IMG/VR virus record: IMGVR_UViG_3300025869_000031
Coordinates: 1-45,285 of that record
DNA: 45,285 bases
Source of the DNA: a virus
Direction: 5' to 3' (one strand)
Numbering within the stretch: the stretch's first letter is position 1; every line of letters begins with the position of its first letter. The position numbers and the translations under genes are program-made. The notes under the pieces are model-generated. The model saw nothing but the letters and a program-made list of their open reading frames with translations. It had not been told where the DNA came from and ran no database searches. Of this stretch, positions 23,547 to 31,225 are shown one piece after another.

Positions 23547-26105
23547 TTATTTTAAATCCGATAATTTCATGTATATTTTTTCGTCAACGATAGATAGGTC
23601 GTCTAAAAATAAGACATCTTCGCCTTTGGCTCCAAAAATAATTACTATGCTATTTTTTTCAGGAAGTTTACTTTTCGACTTAAATCTACTAAGTGTTTTT
23701 TGTCTACCATCGACCATTATTGCATTAAACTTCCCGTATTCATCGTTTATAGTTAGCTTCATGTAATCATTTCCATTTTTACTTTTTCGACAAAAGGAAT
23801 CTTCCACAAAGCCTATGTACTTTGATTTGTCCCCTATTTCGGAAGAATGAAAATGTAATGAATTTTTTAGAGATTGAGAGCTTTGAGAAAAAACCTCCCT
23901 GAGGTCTTTGCTATAGCTAAAACCAAGCAAAAATCTTTCAAAATACCAATTCGCAAAATCTTCATACCTTCTGTTCTTTTCGTAAATTTCTTTATATGAA
24001 AAATAATTCTTTTTAAGCGTCTCGAATCTTTTCCTTGGCATGATGGCTCTTCCGTCATCGCCCGATTGTTGATTGGTTACAACGTCATGTATAGAATTTA
24101 ATATATCGTAATTATATTTCTCCCCTAACTTTACGAAATTTCTCTTTTCCCTATCTGTTAATAAATTAAAAACCTGAGCTTCCAGAACTAATCTAGGTCT
24201 CTTTATTTTGTAACTAGACAAGGCTCCAGCCTGTATCAAGCATGAAACAATGCCTATGTTTAACCCCGATTGTTTTGCCGCTAGAAATATGTCATATTTA
24301 TGAGGCTTTTCTGAATCAATAAACTCCTTCAGAGACTTTAATGATTTTTCGCTAATACCTTTTATGCTGTTTAATCCAAATCTTATATTATCGCCTTCTA
24401 TTGAAAAGTCCATAGAAGATAAAGTTAAATCTGGAGGTAATAGCTTTATATTAAAAAAGGGGAGGTCTTGGCATATTTTGTTTATTTCGTCCTGAGGGTT
24501 GGGCTCATACCTAGTCATCTCTAGTAGGCTCAGGAAGAACTCCTTTGGATGGTTGAATTTAAAATAAACAGTCCACGCAGCCAAAACAGAATAGCAGAGC
24601 GAGTGGCTTTTATTAAAGGAGTAATTAGCGCTATCTTCAGCGACTTTCCACAAAACCAAACCGACTTCTTCGTCTAAACCTTTGTCTTCTACCATTTTTA
24701 TTATTTTATTCTTCCATTTTGGCATTTGATCTATTTTTTTCTTGCCAACGATTCTTCTGATTTGCTCCGACTCATCCAAAGTGAAGCCTATCTTGACCGC
24801 CATTTTCATTAATTGCTCTTGATACAAGGGTATGCCTCCTGTATAATTCAAAACATCGTCAAAGAACTCATGAATACTTTGGAATTCGCCAGTTCGAGAG
24901 TATCTTTCGTAATGGCTTATAAAGTCCATAGCCCCTGGACGAGCTATCGCTATGACCGCACTGAGCTCTTCTATATTTTTAGGTTTTATTTTTTTGCAAA
25001 CCATATAATTTGCGTCAGCTTCTATCTGAAATAAACCATGCGGAGTTCTTAAATTAGACAAATTTTTATAAATCTCTTCTGAGTCTAGGTCAATATTTGC
25101 TGGGCTTATGCCGACCATTTTTGCCGTTTTATGGATTGCAGTTAAAGTTCTTAATCCTAGGATATCAAACTTAACCATTAGCTCTGCAACATCATTCATG
25201 TCGTAACAAGAGACTAGAGCCCCTTCTGAAGTTCTCTGAGTGGGACAAATTTCAGCTATAGGCTTGTGGGAAATAGCTATTCCTGAAGGATGGACTCCAG
25301 TATTTTTATTCAGCCCTTCAAGCTTTAACGAAATTTTATAAATCGATTCGTTTTTATCGCAAAATTCAGAAAACTTTTCGCTAGCACCTTTAGCTTCGGA
25401 CAATTTCATAACTATTCCAAAGTTCTTTGGAATGGAGTCGCTAATTAAATTAACTTCTTGTTCTGAGAGACTCCCAACTAATTTTCCACATTCTTTTATG
25501 CAAAGTTTACCGCTTAAAGTATTTAATGTGAGAATTTTTGATGTTCTGTTAGGGTGTTTTCTTTCAATGTAATTAATAACTGTTTGCCTGTACTCGTAAG
25601 CAATATCATTGTCTACATCCGCAAGCAAACTTCCGTCAAGATATGTTATTCCGTCTTCTATTATTTTTTTCGCCCTACTCTTTGAAACAAAACGCTCAAA
25701 AAATAAATCATATTTTATAGGATCTACATCTGTAACTCCAATTAAAAAAAGAACTAATGATCCCGCCGCGCTCCCTCTTCCTGGCCCAGTAGGGATTTTA
25801 TTTTCATGGCAAAAATTTATAACATCCCAATTTAATAAAATATAATCAATGAATCCTAGAGAGTTTAATATTTTAAGTTCTTCCGAAAGTCTAGAAATGT
25901 AACTGTTATAATTATCTTTAGAGTTTATGTTTTTGACTTCGATGCCTTTCAAGCACATCTTTTCTAGGAATTCAAAATTATCTACTTTTAAATCAATGCC
26001 ATTTTCTATATAATGCTTTTCATCTATTGTTATTTCTGGCAATCTCACTCCCGCAGGGACACATCCCTCGTAAGAATCAAATTCGTTATAAAAATCTTCG
26101 CTCAT
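23547..26105 (-). CDS. dnaE: DNA polymerase III alpha (DnaE), catalytic part of a split enzyme
   Basis: The 852-residue protein lacks the PHP domain and begins near the PHP-palm junction (LPEITIDEKHYIENGIDL). It has GPGRGSAAGSL (107-117), the catalytic ADVDND motif (Asp 163, 165, with 167; normally PDxDxD) and the third catalytic Asp in VKFDILGLRTLT (314). The fingers follow (PLYQEQLMKMA, FNKSHSLCYSVLAAW), then a helix-hairpin-helix region (FGLNSIKGISEKSL) and an OB domain (KYIGFVEDSFCRKSKNGNDY). It synthesises the phage DNA. The missing N-terminal part is encoded at 27686-28456, and the exonuclease gene overlaps its start (ATGA). Confidence 0.93.
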   Translation of the reverse strand: MSEDFYNEFDSYEGCVPAGVRLPEITIDEKHYIENGIDLKVDNFEFLEKMCLKGIEVKNINSKDNYNSYISRLSEELKILNSLGFIDYILLNWDVINFCHENKIPTGPGRGSAAGSLVLFLIGVTDVDPIKYDLFFERFVSKSRAKKIIEDGITYLDGSLLADVDNDIAYEYRQTVINYIERKHPNRTSKILTLNTLSGKLCIKECGKLVGSLSEQEVNLISDSIPKNFGIVMKLSEAKGASEKFSEFCDKNESIYKISLKLEGLNKNTGVHPSGIAISHKPIAEICPTQRTSEGALVSCYDMNDVAELMVKFDILGLRTLTAIHKTAKMVGISPANIDLDSEEIYKNLSNLRTPHGLFQIEADANYMVCKKIKPKNIEELSAVIAIARPGAMDFISHYERYSRTGEFQSIHEFFDDVLNYTGGIPLYQEQLMKMAVKIGFTLDESEQIRRIVGKKKIDQMPKWKNKIIKMVEDKGLDEEVGLVLWKVAEDSANYSFNKSHSLCYSVLAAWTVYFKFNHPKEFFLSLLEMTRYEPNPQDEINKICQDLPFFNIKLLPPDLTLSSMDFSIEGDNIRFGLNSIKGISEKSLKSLKEFIDSEKPHKYDIFLAAKQSGLNIGIVSCLIQAGALSSYKIKRPRLVLEAQVFNLLTDREKRNFVKLGEKYNYDILNSIHDVVTNQQSGDDGRAIMPRKRFETLKKNYFSYKEIYEKNRRYEDFANWYFERFLLGFSYSKDLREVFSQSSQSLKNSLHFHSSEIGDKSKYIGFVEDSFCRKSKNGNDYMKLTINDEYGKFNAIMVDGRQKTLSRFKSKSKLPEKNSIVIIFGAKGEDVLFLDDLSIVDEKIYMKLSDLK

Positions 26106-26743
26106 ACTTCAACCTCCCACAATAACTTCATTAAAACTTCATAAGTTTTTTCCACATCATATAAAGCATCATGTAATTTTGATTCGTCGAAATGTATTGA
26201 GTAATCTTGACACATTTGTTTTAAGTTTGTTTTTATACCTTTTTTTCGATTGTGTAAAAGTTTATATTGCCATTCAAGCCTGCCGTGCTTCTCGGATTTA
26301 GGTATGTTTAATTTTAAAGCTCTAGCCAAACAATTGGTGTCCAGAAGTCTATCTAAATAAGAAAAATCTGAACTTAAGCCGTTTAGTTTTCTATGGATAT
26401 TGTGAATATAAACATCAAAACCTAAGACATTGTGGCCGCATATTAAGTAGTTCGAGTCATAAAGAAAAGATTCGAACTTACTAAGCACTTCTGAAGAATT
26501 TTTTTTCTCTTTTTTGTATTTTGTTAAAGAGAAGCCTGTAATTCTGGCGGCTTCTTTTGAAACTTTCAAGTCGTCCCATTCGATTAAAAAATTATACCTC
26601 TCTAAAATTTTATTTTTATCGCAAATTATATAACCAATTTGCCAAGGTTTATTGTTAAACGATCCTAAGTTTAAATTGCAGGTCTCGTAGTCAAAAACTA
26701 AAAATTTTTGATCTTTTTTGAATCTTATTAGTTCGTCATTCAT
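26102..26743 (-). CDS. DnaQ-type 3'-5' proofreading exonuclease (DEDDh)
   Basis: The 213-residue protein has Exo I FDYETCN (Asp 18, Glu 20), Exo II GHNVLGFD (Asp 110) and Exo III LHDALYDVEKT (His 191, Asp 192, Asp 196), the four carboxylates and the His of a DEDDh exonuclease. It lies directly upstream of, and overlaps by ATGA, the catalytic DnaE gene, so it is the natural proofreading (epsilon-like) partner. It also overlaps the upstream GMP-reductase-like gene by ATGA. It lacks the C-terminal alpha-binding tail typical of E. coli epsilon. Confidence 0.9.
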   Translation of the reverse strand: MNDELIRFKKDQKFLVFDYETCNLNLGSFNNKPWQIGYIICDKNKILERYNFLIEWDDLKVSKEAARITGFSLTKYKKEKKNSSEVLSKFESFLYDSNYLICGHNVLGFDVYIHNIHRKLNGLSSDFSYLDRLLDTNCLARALKLNIPKSEKHGRLEWQYKLLHNRKKGIKTNLKQMCQDYSIHFDESKLHDALYDVEKTYEVLMKLLWEVEV

Positions 26744-27699
26744 ACCTCTGTGTAATTTACATTTTTTAATGAATTTAAATCATCTCCTCCAGCGTAACTA
26801 ATTGAGCTCTGGAGATCTTGGGTGATTTCAAGTAATTTGTCTCCAAAGCTCATTCCGTTAGTTGTGATTTTGTTTAACTTACCTTCTATGTTGTTGTTAT
26901 GGCCTTTGTTTTCCGCACTAGCAGAACCAAAATACGCTTTGTGCTTAATTCCATCTATTTCTATTATAGAAGCTGGACTATCTGTGCAGGATGCAAATAG
27001 ACTTCCAGACATTACAGCCGACGCTCCTGCAACAATTGCTTTCGCAATATCTCCATTGCATCTTATTCCCCCGTCCGCAATTATGGGGACGCAGTGACCA
27101 TTATCGAGAGTAATGTTTGAGCACTGCTTGACACATGTAAACATCGGAACAGTGAATCCTGTTTTATCCTTAGTGGTGCAAGGCGAACCTTGCCCAATTC
27201 CAACTTTGATAATATCAGCCCCCCATTCCGCTAAATCTCTAACAGCTCTAGGAGTTGCAACGTTCCCCGCTATGATTTTTGCTGATGGAATGTGCTTTTT
27301 CACGCATTCGATTGTAGATTTCATTCTATAACAATGCCCATGAGCAATATCAATTGTAATGTAATCAATTCTTTGCTTGTGTTTAGAAAAATAGATTATA
27401 CTCTTCTTGTCTTTTATTTTAACTCCCATGCTTACGGAAATTGTACTCCAATTTTCTTCATTCATTTGAGTTACTACATCTTTAAGATCATTTCCGAATC
27501 TATGCATTATATAAAAATAGCCATCTTCACTTAATGCTTTTGCCAAATCCATATCTATTACTGATTTCATGTTAGCGGCTATAATTGGCAGCATGAACTT
27601 TGTTCCGCATAAATCTACGGAAGGATCACAATCAGACCTGCTGAAAACTTCGCTATAGTTAGGAATGAGAGATATGTCTGAATATTTAAGACTTTTCAT
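26740..27699 (-). CDS. guaC: GMP reductase / IMP dehydrogenase-family enzyme
   Basis: The 319-residue TIM-barrel protein has no CBS domains, as in GMP reductase. The N terminus SLKYSDISLIPNYSEVFSR matches LTYDDVLLVP-type starts. The active loop IKVGIGQGSPCTTKDKTG (165-180) carries catalytic Cys 174 and the KTG typical of GuaC rather than IMPDH. IADGGIRCNGDIAKAIVAGA (phosphate site), MSGSLFA and YFGSAS follow in family order. It would convert GMP to IMP with NADPH, or act in the reverse direction as an IMPDH-like enzyme, shifting purine pools during replication. Unusually it lies between the two parts of the polymerase. Confidence 0.88.
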   Translation of the reverse strand: MKSLKYSDISLIPNYSEVFSRSDCDPSVDLCGTKFMLPIIAANMKSVIDMDLAKALSEDGYFYIMHRFGNDLKDVVTQMNEENWSTISVSMGVKIKDKKSIIYFSKHKQRIDYITIDIAHGHCYRMKSTIECVKKHIPSAKIIAGNVATPRAVRDLAEWGADIIKVGIGQGSPCTTKDKTGFTVPMFTCVKQCSNITLDNGHCVPIIADGGIRCNGDIAKAIVAGASAVMSGSLFASCTDSPASIIEIDGIKHKAYFGSASAENKGHNNNIEGKLNKITTNGMSFGDKLLEITQDLQSSISYAGGDDLNSLKNVNYTEV

Positions 27700-28456
27700 T
27701 TTCTAAAAAACTTTCTACTGAGAACTCCTTGCTTCCGCAATGAGTTAGCCCTGGATTGTTCAATCCAAAATCTCTAGAACCGTACCTTCTGTTGCAAATA
27801 CATCTATATGTTTGATAAGACTCAAAGTCTTCTCTGTTCTTGTACAAAATAGTTTTAGTTAAAAAATATTTAAACCGATTCTCCTCGCAGAAATTTAATA
27901 CTTTAGAAGTTATTAAAGGGTCGAATGGTAAGTTATTCTCTTCTATGAAAAAAGTAGGCTCAAAAAATGAAAAATCAGGAATGCAGTTTTTGAAAAACAT
28001 AGTGTTATTGAAAATAAAAGAATCGTAAAAAGGTATGCAAACAGATATCAAATCTTTTTTAAAAAATTTTTTTAAATATGAGTAATCAATGACCCCTCCT
28101 CCTTCGGAATAGCAAAAACTGTAAATTTTATTTAATAACTTACAGCCTTCGGCGTTTTTTGCGAAAATTATAATTTTACTGCTGTCTTCTGATTCTGATT
28201 TTTTATCAAAAGTATCTAAATTTGAACATATATTTATATTTAACCCAAATATTAAATTTAAATCGAGTTCTTTGCTTTTTTTAAAAGACCTAAGGAATCC
28301 CGTTAAAGAGTCCTCGACTAAGATTAAGTTTTTTATATTATTTTCAATGCATATTGAAAAAATACTATCTTTGCCGCCTTCTTTTGTCTCGCTTGGGTCT
28401 TCTAGCGTTAATATACTCTTGCCTATTGAGAAATGAGATTTAAATAATGGAAGCAT
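27686..28456 (-). CDS. dnaE: DNA polymerase III alpha PHP domain encoded as a separate gene
   Basis: The 256-residue protein matches the N-terminal PHP domain of DnaE: LFKSHFSIGKSILTLEDP in place of HLHTEFSLLDG, NLILVEDSLTGFLRSFKK in place of LTDHGNMFG, LNLIFGLNINI in place of IKPIIGCEVYV, and a final DFESYQTYRCI in place of EAHDALLCI. Most PHP metal ligands are replaced, so it is probably catalytically dead and structural. No intein N-terminal motif is present at its end and no intein C-terminal motif at the start of the other part, so a two-chain polymerase is expected. The strong promoter at 28463-28492 lies 6 nt upstream of its ATG. Confidence 0.82.
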   Translation of the reverse strand: MLPLFKSHFSIGKSILTLEDPSETKEGGKDSIFSICIENNIKNLILVEDSLTGFLRSFKKSKELDLNLIFGLNINICSNLDTFDKKSESEDSSKIIIFAKNAEGCKLLNKIYSFCYSEGGGVIDYSYLKKFFKKDLISVCIPFYDSFIFNNTMFFKNCIPDFSFFEPTFFIEENNLPFDPLITSKVLNFCEENRFKYFLTKTILYKNREDFESYQTYRCICNRRYGSRDFGLNNPGLTHCGSKEFSVESFLENEKS

Positions 28457-28462
28457 TTAGAC

Positions 28463-28492
28463 ATTATAACACGAAGACGGGTTAATTGTCAA
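28463..28492 (-). promoter_or_regulatory. Sigma-70 promoter for the 13.5-kb replication operon
   Basis: TTGACA (28492-28487), 18-nt spacer, TATAAT (28468-28463), ending 6 nt before the ATG at 28456. All genes down to 14992 follow without a gap above about 22 nt. Confidence 0.8.
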
Positions 28493-28499
28493 GTAAATA

Positions 28500-28886
28500 T
28501 TAAATATTCACGTGCCTTCGGATATCTTTAAAATTAATTTCCGATTCATCTATAAGTTTATATTCAAGAAGCTCTTTAATGGTTTCTGCAGAACATCTCT
28601 TTAAAATGTCAGATCTTTTTTCTCTAATTTTTTTTAATCTTAGTAAATTAGACGTATCACTATAAAGGATATCTTCCGAATTTGGTAATGTAGGTAATGT
28701 TTTAGCGAGCTCTTGTGTTTCTTTTGAAATTTCTGCAATAATAAGGCTAGGATCTGGAGTGGGCGTAGGGGTTGGAGTTGGATCTGGAGTGGGCGTAGGG
28801 GTTGGAGTTGGATCTGGAGTGGGCGTAGGGGTTGGAGTTGGATCTGGAGTGGGCGTAGGGGTTGGAGAAGGTCCGCTAGCTTCCAA
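28500..28886 (-). CDS. Pro/Thr/Asp-repeat tail protein, probably made by -1 frameshift from the upstream gene
   Basis: The frame has only a TTG (28886) as possible start, yet it is open without a stop back to the A9 tract inside the last codons of the upstream membrane-protein gene. A -1 shift there adds about 12 residues (starting [11 protein letters not shown]) before this part. The product has a [10 protein letters not shown] repeat (about 6-46), then a charged helical domain ([30 protein letters not shown]). The repeat is a flexible extended linker. I think it is the C-terminal extension of the coiled-coil membrane protein. Independent translation from TTG is the alternative. Confidence 0.65.
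   Translation of the reverse strand: MEASGPSPTPTPTPDPTPTPTPTPDPTPTPTPTPDPTPTPTPTPDPSLIIAEISKETQELAKTLPTLPNSEDILYSDTSNLLRLKKIREKRSDILKRCSAETIKELLEYKLIDESEINFKDIRRHVNI
28750..28869. repeat. Four tandem 30-bp units encoding [10 protein letters not shown]
   Basis: The unit begins GGATCTGGAGTGGGCGTAGG on the plus strand and is repeated four times in register. Only the last bases of the fourth unit (28868-28869) differ. Perfect identity suggests recent expansion, and the unit count may vary between isolates. Each unit adds exactly ten residues, so length changes keep the frame. Confidence 0.92.
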
Positions 28887-28894
28887 TATGAATT

Positions 28895-29962
28895 CTAAGA
28901 CCTCTTTGTTTGGGGCTTTTTTTTTAGGCTTGAGCTAGCACATATTATCATAATAACGGCTAGAGGATCAAAGACCAGAACAAAAATAACGATAATGATT
29001 CGAACCGCACTTTCTGGATCTGTTTTTACATTCCATACGTCCGATATTAATTCCGCCACATATTTGACGGGGCCAATTTCGGCTTCTAAAGATAAATTCG
29101 AGTTTTCTAATTCAAATTTTTTATTATTCAGATCGGATATCGAGAAGTAAGATCTTTTAATTGAAGATTCTGACTCGGAAAAATCTAAAGATACTGACTC
29201 CGATTTATTTTCTGATTCAAGTTGATTTATTTTTTCTTTTATTTTTGAAATTTTTAGATCTGCATCTAGCCTTGATTTATTTGTAAAATTTTTAATCGAA
29301 TCTATTTCTAGTTCTATAGATCCTCTTTCTTTTTGTTGGGAATTTTTAAGTTCTTCTATTTTGCTTTTCTTGTTTGAGAATATTCCTCCTCCAGAATTTT
29401 CGAGAGATTCTATTTGAGAGTCTAGATAAATTAATCGTTCCGTTAGTCCGTTAATTTTTTCACCGTCTTCCTTAGAGGTTTTATCCAACCTTTCGTAAAT
29501 CAAACTTATATTTTTTTCTTCTCTAGATATGATTTCTTTTATATCTGATTTTTGAGAAGTCGATTTAAGGGAAGCGTTTTCAATCAATGTTTTTTGCCTT
29601 TTTATGGAATCCTCCTCTAAGGCAATTTTATTATCTATGTCTTTTATTCTATTCTGTACTGAGGATATATCAACCGCATGCTCTATGTGAGCCTTACTGA
29701 GGAAACCAAAAATCCCCATACTGGTAATCCCCATTAGAACCAATACGGCGAAAGTTAAGTAGGTTCTTGCGAGAAATTTTATATTAGACCAATTTAAATG
29801 AGTCCATACCGCACTAACTATCTTACAGAGTTCTAGTACGGACGCCATCACTATGACTGAGATTATTGCCCCTGGAAAAATAATCCCTATCCCTATGATG
29901 CTAAAGTATGCCGCCACAATGGAAAGAATTAAAGCCGAACCTAATAATAAATAGTTTAACAT
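28895..29962 (-). CDS. Membrane protein with long coiled coil
   Basis: The 355-residue protein has three N-terminal transmembrane helices (about 3-25, 27-47, 66-90). A long soluble coiled-coil region follows (about 100-300: [55 protein letters not shown]). A last transmembrane helix is at about 320-345 ([20 protein letters not shown]). The FDPLAV motif in the last helix recurs in membrane proteins of marine T4-like phages as I remember them. It ends [12 protein letters not shown], and these codons contain an A AAA AAG slippery heptamer leading to the Pro/Thr tail. Function unknown. An envelope-spanning role is plausible. Confidence 0.75.
   Translation of the reverse strand: MLNYLLLGSALILSIVAAYFSIIGIGIIFPGAIISVIVMASVLELCKIVSAVWTHLNWSNIKFLARTYLTFAVLVLMGITSMGIFGFLSKAHIEHAVDISSVQNRIKDIDNKIALEEDSIKRQKTLIENASLKSTSQKSDIKEIISREEKNISLIYERLDKTSKEDGEKINGLTERLIYLDSQIESLENSGGGIFSNKKSKIEELKNSQQKERGSIELEIDSIKNFTNKSRLDADLKISKIKEKINQLESENKSESVSLDFSESESSIKRSYFSISDLNNKKFELENSNLSLEAEIGPVKYVAELISDVWNVKTDPESAVRIIIVIFVLVFDPLAVIMIICASSSLKKKPQTKRS
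28916..28922 (-). promoter_or_regulatory. Candidate -1 programmed ribosomal frameshift site (A AAA AAG)
   Basis: Nine A followed by G (28925-28916 on the minus strand) give the heptamer A AAA AAG in the correct phase of the upstream frame (codons AAA AAG). This is the most efficient bacterial -1 slippery sequence, as used in dnaX and tail assembly genes. The zero frame stops 19 nt later (TAG at 28897-28895). The -1 frame is open for more than 400 nt and has no ATG of its own. Confidence 0.65.
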
Positions 29963-30020
29963 ATCTAATCTATTTACACATATTTATAGATTTTTTTTAA
30001 AAAAAAGTGTATAATAAATT
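29963..30020. promoter_or_regulatory. Divergent intergenic region with AT palindrome and plus-strand TATAAT
   Basis: These 58 bp separate the minus-strand membrane gene and the plus-strand gene at 30021. They contain the self-complementary tract TTTTTTTAAAAAAA and a TATAAT (30010-30015) ending 5 nt before the ATG at 30021. The -35 at the right distance (TAGATT) is poor. A TATAAATA on the minus strand lies near 29983-29976. Confidence 0.4.
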
Positions 30021-30770
30021 ATGGATTTACTGTCAGAAAATTTTCAAACAGAAGGGTTGGGGGGAGGATTTCCGTTTTTTACAAAACAAAAGTCAAATTT
30101 TATTAGGACTCAGCCTTTAACTAGCGGAAACTTTCCTGGGCTTCCAGTAACTGTTAATCATTATTGGAATTTAGCTAGTGTTGATTTTAATGCCGAAATA
30201 AAAACTGAAGATAGGCCTGCGGGGTATGAAAATTCTTATTTTAATACCTCTCAAGATTCAGATGTTGATGGTTATAATGATTTCTCGGTCTCTTATAAGG
30301 TTTATAATCCTCACGACCAAACAGACCTACGACCCATTCACAGGATAGCTATTGATGAAACAGGACAAGAAACTAGTGTTTCTTTAAACAATAGATTTAA
30401 AATACAAGGAGATGGGAAAGATAAGACATCTTGTTATGTAGCCAAAGAGGAAAATGGGTATGTAGGGTTTTATCAACCTTTAACGATTCAACCTAAAAAT
30501 ACTGGAGTGTTCGTTATAACATTGGATTTAGATGTTGCTAGGTATTTCGAAAATATCGTTGGGTTTTCATCTATTCAAAGTTTCGAAATAAATCATAAGA
30601 TCAATATAGGAAGTGGAGTAGCAGAGATTTCCGAAGGAGGCCAAAAACTTAGTAAAAATGACGATGTATATATGGATTTTCCAACTTCTGGATATTTAGT
30701 TCCCCGAGAAGGCTGGAGTTTTAAAATACAAAACTCCAAAATAACTAACAATTACTACCACTATGGGTAA
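30021..30770 (+). CDS. Hypothetical, probably virion-associated beta-rich protein
   Basis: The only long plus-strand gene: 249 residues, no signal peptide or membrane helix. The start is Gly/Phe-rich (TEGLGGGFPFFTKQKSNFI) and beta-like segments follow (DFSVSYKVYNPHD, VFVITLDLDVARYF, YLVPREGWSFKIQ). A DVDGYNDF stretch could bind calcium. The composition (Tyr, Asn, Gly, Ser) fits structural proteins. It ends in NNYYHYG and overlaps the convergent small gene by 26 nt. Function is not recognised. Confidence 0.6.
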   Translation: MDLLSENFQTEGLGGGFPFFTKQKSNFIRTQPLTSGNFPGLPVTVNHYWNLASVDFNAEIKTEDRPAGYENSYFNTSQDSDVDGYNDFSVSYKVYNPHDQTDLRPIHRIAIDETGQETSVSLNNRFKIQGDGKDKTSCYVAKEENGYVGFYQPLTIQPKNTGVFVITLDLDVARYFENIVGFSSIQSFEINHKINIGSGVAEISEGGQKLSKNDDVYMDFPTSGYLVPREGWSFKIQNSKITNNYYHYG

Positions 30771-30990
30771 TATATTGATCGATTCCACTGGAGTCCATCT
30801 CTAAAATCCATTTTTCAGAATATCTACAGTATTTTTCCACAGAAATAGTTTGAAAGTTAAGTCTTTTAGCTAACCTTGTTAGTTCATGGAATTGCAAAGC
30901 TTGAACGGAGCTATCCGCCATATAATAGTGATAGTTATCAATATCTGAATGATAAACACCAGCATTATATTTTATTCTATATTCATTCAT
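30745..30990 (-). CDS. Small hypothetical protein
   Basis: The 81-residue protein has the pattern YRIKYNAGVYHSDIDNYHYY, MADSSVQALQFHELTRLAKR and VEKYCRYSEKWI, typical of small conserved phage proteins with a beta-beta-alpha plan. It starts at ATG 30990, overlapping the upstream MazG-like gene by 8 nt. Function unknown. Confidence 0.55.
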   Translation of the reverse strand: MNEYRIKYNAGVYHSDIDNYHYYMADSSVQALQFHELTRLAKRLNFQTISVEKYCRYSEKWILEMDSSGIDQYITHSGSNC

Positions 30991-31177
30991 TAGTATTCTT
31001 ATTTAAATAAATTTTTAATAAATTTAAGTATTTTTCAACATCTACGATTTCATCTGTTATTTTTCCGCAATTACTTTTGCTGATTTTATTAACAGCATGA
31101 ATCAATTCTAACGAAAGTTCGTTTAATTCTTCGACACATTTTAAGAAAATTCTTTTATCTCGTGTTGATAATTTCAT
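30983..31177 (-). CDS. Mini MazG-like protein
   Basis: The 64-residue protein has the two-helix signature of MazG/dUTPase-like nucleotide pyrophosphohydrolases: CVEELNELSLELIHAVNK (14-31, the EExxE part) and KITDEIVDVEKYLNLLK (39-55, the ExxD part). These residues bind Mg in the family. It is shorter than typical MazG (about 100 residues) but in the range of phage mini-MazG proteins. It could hydrolyse non-canonical or alarmone nucleotides. The promoter 11 nt upstream begins 9 nt after the tmRNA end. Confidence 0.6.
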   Translation of the reverse strand: MKLSTRDKRIFLKCVEELNELSLELIHAVNKISKSNCGKITDEIVDVEKYLNLLKIYLNKNTNE

Positions 31178-31188
31178 AATATATTCAT

Positions 31189-31217
31189 ATTATATAATAA
31201 TCTTATAAAAAAGTCAA
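31189..31217 (-). promoter_or_regulatory. Sigma-70 promoter for the MazG-like gene
   Basis: TTGACT (31217-31212), 17-nt spacer, TATAAT (31194-31189), 11 nt before the ATG at 31177. It follows directly on the tmRNA CCA end at 31226. Confidence 0.75.
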
Positions 31218-31225
31218 TATCAAAA

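Noticed and set aside
26105-27686. Split intein joining the two DnaE parts
   Set aside because: Neither the end of the PHP protein nor the start of the catalytic protein has Cys-block A or His-Asn block G motifs.
28750-28869. CRISPR-like array from the four 30-bp repeats
   Set aside because: The units are directly adjacent without spacers and encode a regular decapeptide.
29970-29990. T4-type late promoter TATAAATA upstream of 29962
   Set aside because: A single match in an AT-rich region. It is not repeated before other genes, whose promoters are of sigma-70 type.
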